Shown piece by piece: positions 60,851 through 64,000 of a stretch of DNA of 64,000 nt. The position numbers and the translations under genes were made by a program. The stretch spans positions 1-64,000 of the forward strand of contig NZ_JTJR01000019.1 of the NCBI RefSeq assembly GCF_001678475.1, given 5' to 3'. Position 1 is the first letter of the stretch. Every line of letters begins with the position of its first letter. This stretch comes from Gallibacterium genomosp. 3 (GTDB lineage: Bacteria; Pseudomonadota; Gammaproteobacteria; Enterobacterales; Pasteurellaceae). The notes below the pieces were generated by a model that saw nothing but the letters and a program-made list of their open reading frames with translations, was not told where the DNA came from and searched no databases.

Positions 60851-61696
60851 TCAATCCCTTGAAACATGAATTGTATGTTTTATATGTTTTAAATTTGCCA
60901 CAATGGTAAATGTCATCACAATTAACAGCGACCACGCTCCCCACTTCCCTAAATAAACGGTTGTCCAAGCAGAAATTTGATGAGGATACTGCCAAATACC
61001 AATAAAAGTACCAATATTTTCTGCTAACCAAATAAAAAAGCCGATTAATGCAAATGCCAATAACAAGGGCATTTTTCGTTTACGATCATAAGGTGTAAAA
61101 TAAACGTAAGTACGTGCGTAAAGCCCCATTGCAAAGGCGGCTAAATACCAACGATAATCATCAATATAATGATGAGTGAAAAAGTTTAAATAAATTAGTA
61201 TTGCCACTGAAGTAGAAAGCCAATATGGTGGATGCCTTTTAATTTTTAAATCAAATAACCGCCACGCTTGAATAATATAACTACCGACAGCAGCATACAT
61301 AAATCCTGCAAATAATGGCACGCCTGCTATTTTAGTATACGCAAAATCAGGATAAGCCCACGATTGAATGCTACTTGATGTTTTAAAATATTCCAAAATA
61401 AAACCAACAAAATGAAATAAGGTAATGGATTTTATTTCATCTAGGGTTTCTAATTTTGCCCAAAACATAATGCCTTGTAGAATCAAAGCTAAAATAAATA
61501 AAACATCATAACGTGGAATGCCCCATATCCCTGATTTAGGAACAATAAAAATGGTAATAAAAAATAATCCAGCAAACAGGCAAGATCTTGCTTCCTTTAA
61601 ACCAAAAAATAAAAATTCTCTGGTAAAACGTTTTATGCTATTAAGTTGAGTGTTTGGCTTATGGTAAATAAGCCAATTATCTAATTTATTTAACAT
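60851..61696 (-). CDS. DUF817 multi-spanning membrane protein in the his operon
   Basis: A 281-residue inner-membrane protein with about eight hydrophobic segments, matching the DUF817 family. Recognised stretches are FTREFLFFGLKEARSCLFAG, SIQSWAYPDFAY and DDYRWYLAAFAMGLYARTYVYF. Function is unknown. The ORF could start at 61738; I chose MLNKLDNWL at 61696. It sits between hisB (115-nt gap) and hisH (about 60-nt gap), same strand. The wide gap on its upstream side may hold a promoter. Confidence 0.85.
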   Translation of the reverse strand: MLNKLDNWLIYHKPNTQLNSIKRFTREFLFFGLKEARSCLFAGLFFITIFIVPKSGIWGIPRYDVLFILALILQGIMFWAKLETLDEIKSITLFHFVGFILEYFKTSSSIQSWAYPDFAYTKIAGVPLFAGFMYAAVGSYIIQAWRLFDLKIKRHPPYWLSTSVAILIYLNFFTHHYIDDYRWYLAAFAMGLYARTYVYFTPYDRKRKMPLLLAFALIGFFIWLAENIGTFIGIWQYPHQISAWTTVYLGKWGAWSLLIVMTFTIVANLKHIKHTIHVSRD

Positions 61697-61811
61697 TTTT
61701 ATTTTTAACCATCTTATTGCGATAATACTTATCTTCAAACATATTTATATAACAAGAGGTTACCTTTCCAAAAAAATTTGCAAAAAACAACCGTACTTTT
61801 GTTTTGTAAGA

Positions 61812-62909
61812 CTACAACACCCCCTTACTACTTGGCAGCTCATTTCCTTCAATACGAATCGCTTGTCTTAGTGTGCGTCCAAATACTTTAAATAGGCTTT
61901 CGATTTTGTGGTGATCGTTGTTGCCTTGTGTCGCAAGGTGTAAGGTTGCTAACATAGTAAAAGCGATAGATTGGAAAAAATGCTCGGTCAGTTCTGTGCT
62001 GAAATCACCGATTTTATCTCGTTTGAAATCGGCTTTAAATTTGATAAACGGTCGCCCAGAAAGATCCATTGCACATTCTGCTTTGCATTCGTCCATTGGC
62101 AAGACAAAACCAAAACGAGCGATACCTCGTTTATCACCAATTGCCTGTTTTAATGCCGTGCCGAGTGCCAGTGCGGTGTCTTCTACAGTGTGGTGTTCGT
62201 CAATCCAGAGATCACCTTTACAGTGGATATTCATACGGAAACCACCGTGTGTGGCAATTTGGTCGAGCATATGATCGAAAAAGCCCACGCCAGTATTAAT
62301 TTGATTTACGCCCGTTTCATCAAGCCACACTTGAACTTTAATGTCAGTTTCTTTGGTTTTGCGCTCTACTTCAGCATAGCGTGGTGTGCGGTCGCCAATG
62401 TTGGTGACTGCTTGCCCTAATAATTTTTCGGTGATCAGCTCCCAATTTAATTTTTCTGGGTGATATTGCAAAGCTTGAATACCTAAATTTTGGGCAAGTT
62501 CAACATCAGTTGCACGGTCGCCAATCACAAAACTTGTTGCAGGATCAAACAGCTGTCGGCTGATATATTTTTCTAATAATTTCACTTTCGGCTTGCGGCA
62601 CTCACAGCCATCTTCTGGTTTATGTGGACAAATTAAAACATCATCAAATTGAATGCCTTGTGAGTTAAAAATCTGCATCATTGCATTGTGTGGTTTATCA
62701 AAACTTTCTTGCGGAAAAGATGCCGTACCCAAACCATCTTGGTTACTCACCATCACCAAACGATAGCCCGCTTGTTGTAGTTTTAATAGTGCTGGGATCA
62801 CCTTAGCTTCAAGTTTTAATTTTTCTAGACTATCAATTTGAAAATCTGTTTTTGGTTCGTCAATTAATGTGCCATCACGGTCGATAAAAAGAATGGATTG
62901 TTGTGTCAT
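61812..62909 (-). CDS. hisB: Bifunctional imidazoleglycerol-phosphate dehydratase / histidinol-phosphatase
   Basis: HisB performs two steps of histidine synthesis. The 365-residue protein has an N-terminal HAD phosphatase ([21 protein letters not shown], zinc loop [17 protein letters not shown]) and a C-terminal dehydratase (from about 168) with [14 protein letters not shown] and [17 protein letters not shown], the manganese-binding His/Glu motifs. Length agrees with E. coli (355). It is separated from hisC by an oppositely directed transporter gene, so it probably needs its own promoter. Confidence 0.97.
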   Translation of the reverse strand: MTQQSILFIDRDGTLIDEPKTDFQIDSLEKLKLEAKVIPALLKLQQAGYRLVMVSNQDGLGTASFPQESFDKPHNAMMQIFNSQGIQFDDVLICPHKPEDGCECRKPKVKLLEKYISRQLFDPATSFVIGDRATDVELAQNLGIQALQYHPEKLNWELITEKLLGQAVTNIGDRTPRYAEVERKTKETDIKVQVWLDETGVNQINTGVGFFDHMLDQIATHGGFRMNIHCKGDLWIDEHHTVEDTALALGTALKQAIGDKRGIARFGFVLPMDECKAECAMDLSGRPFIKFKADFKRDKIGDFSTELTEHFFQSIAFTMLATLHLATQGNNDHHKIESLFKVFGRTLRQAIRIEGNELPSSKGVL

Positions 62910-63070
62910 TTTATTTTTCCTTATAAATAATTTTCTGTACTAATTGCTCAAAAAATAATGTTTTTTGCAAGTTTTATATTTACTTAAAATGCAAATTTTA
63001 AGCGTGATTTAAATTTGTTATTTAGTATAAAATATAGCGCTATCAATTATTAACCTATCAAGGAAATAAA

Positions 63071-63403
63071 ATGAACGCTTGGATTTTGTTACTTTTAGCT
63101 ATTTCTGCTGAGGTACTCGGTACTACAATGTTAAAACAGAGCGATGGCTTTACCAAACTACCCTCTACATTCGTTGGGATTATTAGTTTTGGAGTCGCAC
63201 TCTATTTAGTCTCTATCGTATTTAAAACTCTCCCTGTTGGTATTACTTATGCTGTTTGGTCAGGAGTTGGAATTGTTCTTACTGCCCTTATCGCATTTCT
63301 CATTTTTGGTCAGAAACCTGATTTTGCTGGTTTCATCGGTATGGCAATGATTATCGGGGGCGTACTTGTAATCAATCTTTTTTCCTCAACCTCAGGGCAT
63401 TAA
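63071..63403 (+). CDS. Small multidrug resistance transporter (EmrE/QacE type)
   Basis: A 110-residue SMR-family proton/drug antiporter with four membrane helices. The essential Glu of helix 1 is in LLLAISAEVLGTTMLKQSDGF, and helix 3 has the family motif GITYAVWSGVGIVLTALIAFLIFGQ. The pattern is nearer EmrE/QacE (multidrug) than SugE (guanidinium). AAGGAAAT lies before the ATG. It is on the plus strand between hisC and hisB and converges on hisC with a 27-nt gap. Confidence 0.92.
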   Translation: MNAWILLLLAISAEVLGTTMLKQSDGFTKLPSTFVGIISFGVALYLVSIVFKTLPVGITYAVWSGVGIVLTALIAFLIFGQKPDFAGFIGMAMIIGGVLVINLFSSTSGH

Positions 63404-63430
63404 TTTTTCTCTTAGCTATTTATTCAATAT

Positions 63431-64000
63431 CTAAATAACTTTTAATGTGTTTATAACTTGCTGATTTTCCGAAGTATTTCCAATGGTTATCCGTATGCAA
63501 TTCTGTAAACCTAAGGCTGTGTGTTGATTGCGTAATATTATGCCTTGTTCCCATAACTGTTGGAAAACCTTTTGACCATCATTAAATTTCACTAAAAGAT
63601 AATTTGCCTCGCTATCAAAAATTTGTTCTACCTGCGTTAAGTTTTTTAGCTCTTTAATTAACCATTGACGCTGTTTAATCACCATTTTTACATTATTTCG
63701 CATTTGCAATAACCCTTCTTTGCTTAAGGACTGAACAGCAATATCTGAAACAGGTACAGGAACCGGATAAGGTGCAATCACTTTTTGCAATACACTAATA
63801 AGCTCTGCATTGGCAAGCGTAAAACCGCAACGTAATCCCGCTAAAGCAAAGGCTTTAGATAAAGTACGGATAATCGCTAAATGAGGGTAATTTTTTAATT
63901 CTGTCACCATCGTTGCACTTGGACAAAACTCAATATAAGCTTCATCAACAACAACGATTGCTCGTTCTTTGGTCATCTCTAATAATGCGATTAAATCTTG
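63431..64000 (-). CDS. hisC: Histidinol-phosphate aminotransferase (5' end beyond window)
   Basis: HisC is the PLP enzyme that makes histidinol phosphate. The frame stays open to the window edge, so only the C-terminal ~189 residues are seen (reading QDLIALLEMTKERAIVVVDEAYIEF at the start). The PLP Lys is in LSKAFALAGLRCGF, and the end carries NCIRITIGNTSENQQVINTLKVI. The ATG at 63976 is internal. hisG and hisD are expected further right. Confidence 0.95.
   Translation of the reverse strand, partial: QDLIALLEMTKERAIVVVDEAYIEFCPSATMVTELKNYPHLAIIRTLSKAFALAGLRCGFTLANAELISVLQKVIAPYPVPVPVSDIAVQSLSKEGLLQMRNNVKMVIKQRQWLIKELKNLTQVEQIFDSEANYLLVKFNDGQKVFQQLWEQGIILRNQHTALGLQNCIRITIGNTSENQQVINTLKVI

Noticed and set aside
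60789-61031. 80-codon minus-strand ORF between hisH and the DUF817 gene
   Set aside because: It overlaps the conserved C-terminal part of DUF817 in another frame and has no recognisable features.

Overview
The window is chromosomal DNA from a member of the Pasteurellaceae (Gammaproteobacteria), low in G+C. The evidence is gene content and order: ampD next to pilABCD with a CRP-S-like competence site, the four-gene formate dehydrogenase set with a selenocysteine codon, the yejK/yejL/yejM and oxyR-fabR pairs, and a trimeric autotransporter with an ESPR signal peptide. Species cannot be fixed from sequence alone. By eye I found neither of the two classical Pasteurellaceae uptake words (AAGTGCGGT, ACAAGCGGT), which would be unusual for Haemophilus or Actinobacillus. 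No database search was possible, so names rest on recognised motifs and remembered family features.

Layout. 1-96: promoter and boxA leader of an rRNA operon reading leftward out of the window, followed by gmhB. 0.8-4.4 kb: MetJ-box promoter, metNIQ, free-methionine-sulfoxide reductase and a DUF2251 protein. 4.4-15.7 kb: oxyR, fabR, ftsN, priA, rpmE, bamE, yejK, yejL-yejM, a BaiN-like flavoprotein and a membrane metallophosphoesterase. 15.7-20.4 kb: waaF, hldD (LPS heptose) and acnB. 20.4-21.6 kb: a surface-lipoprotein gene behind a C10 tract and a Fur-box-like site. 21.6-27 kb: DUF805, thrCBA and a complete thrL attenuator. 27-33.8 kb: yggS, an unannotated 58-residue ORF, tktA, dusA, clcA, a CGSCGGC-tailed protein and ampD. 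33.8-38.7 kb: pilABCD, coaE, yacG and a small GNAT protein. 39.0-47.1 kb: one 2706-residue trimeric autotransporter adhesin with a G9 tract in its signal peptide. 47.3-53.9 kb: fdhE, formate dehydrogenase gamma, beta and alpha subunits (alpha with in-frame UGA), and divergent fdhD. 53.9-57 kb: a racemase broken by one stop codon, a Cof-type phosphatase, dapA and bcp. 57-64 kb: a histidine operon interrupted by four non-histidine genes, ending in hisC cut by the window edge.

Main points of interest: two long homopolymeric G/C tracts, each placed where slippage would switch a surface protein (adhesin reading frame; lipoprotein promoter with a Fur site); the broken-up his operon, which holds an uncharacterised tail-anchored coiled protein joined to hisIE by a 1-nt gap; the intact thr leader peptide; the selenocysteine codon that makes one gene look like two; a MetQ without a lipobox; and the unlisted 58-residue ORF. 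I found no CRISPR array, insertion sequence, prophage or tRNA gene in the window.
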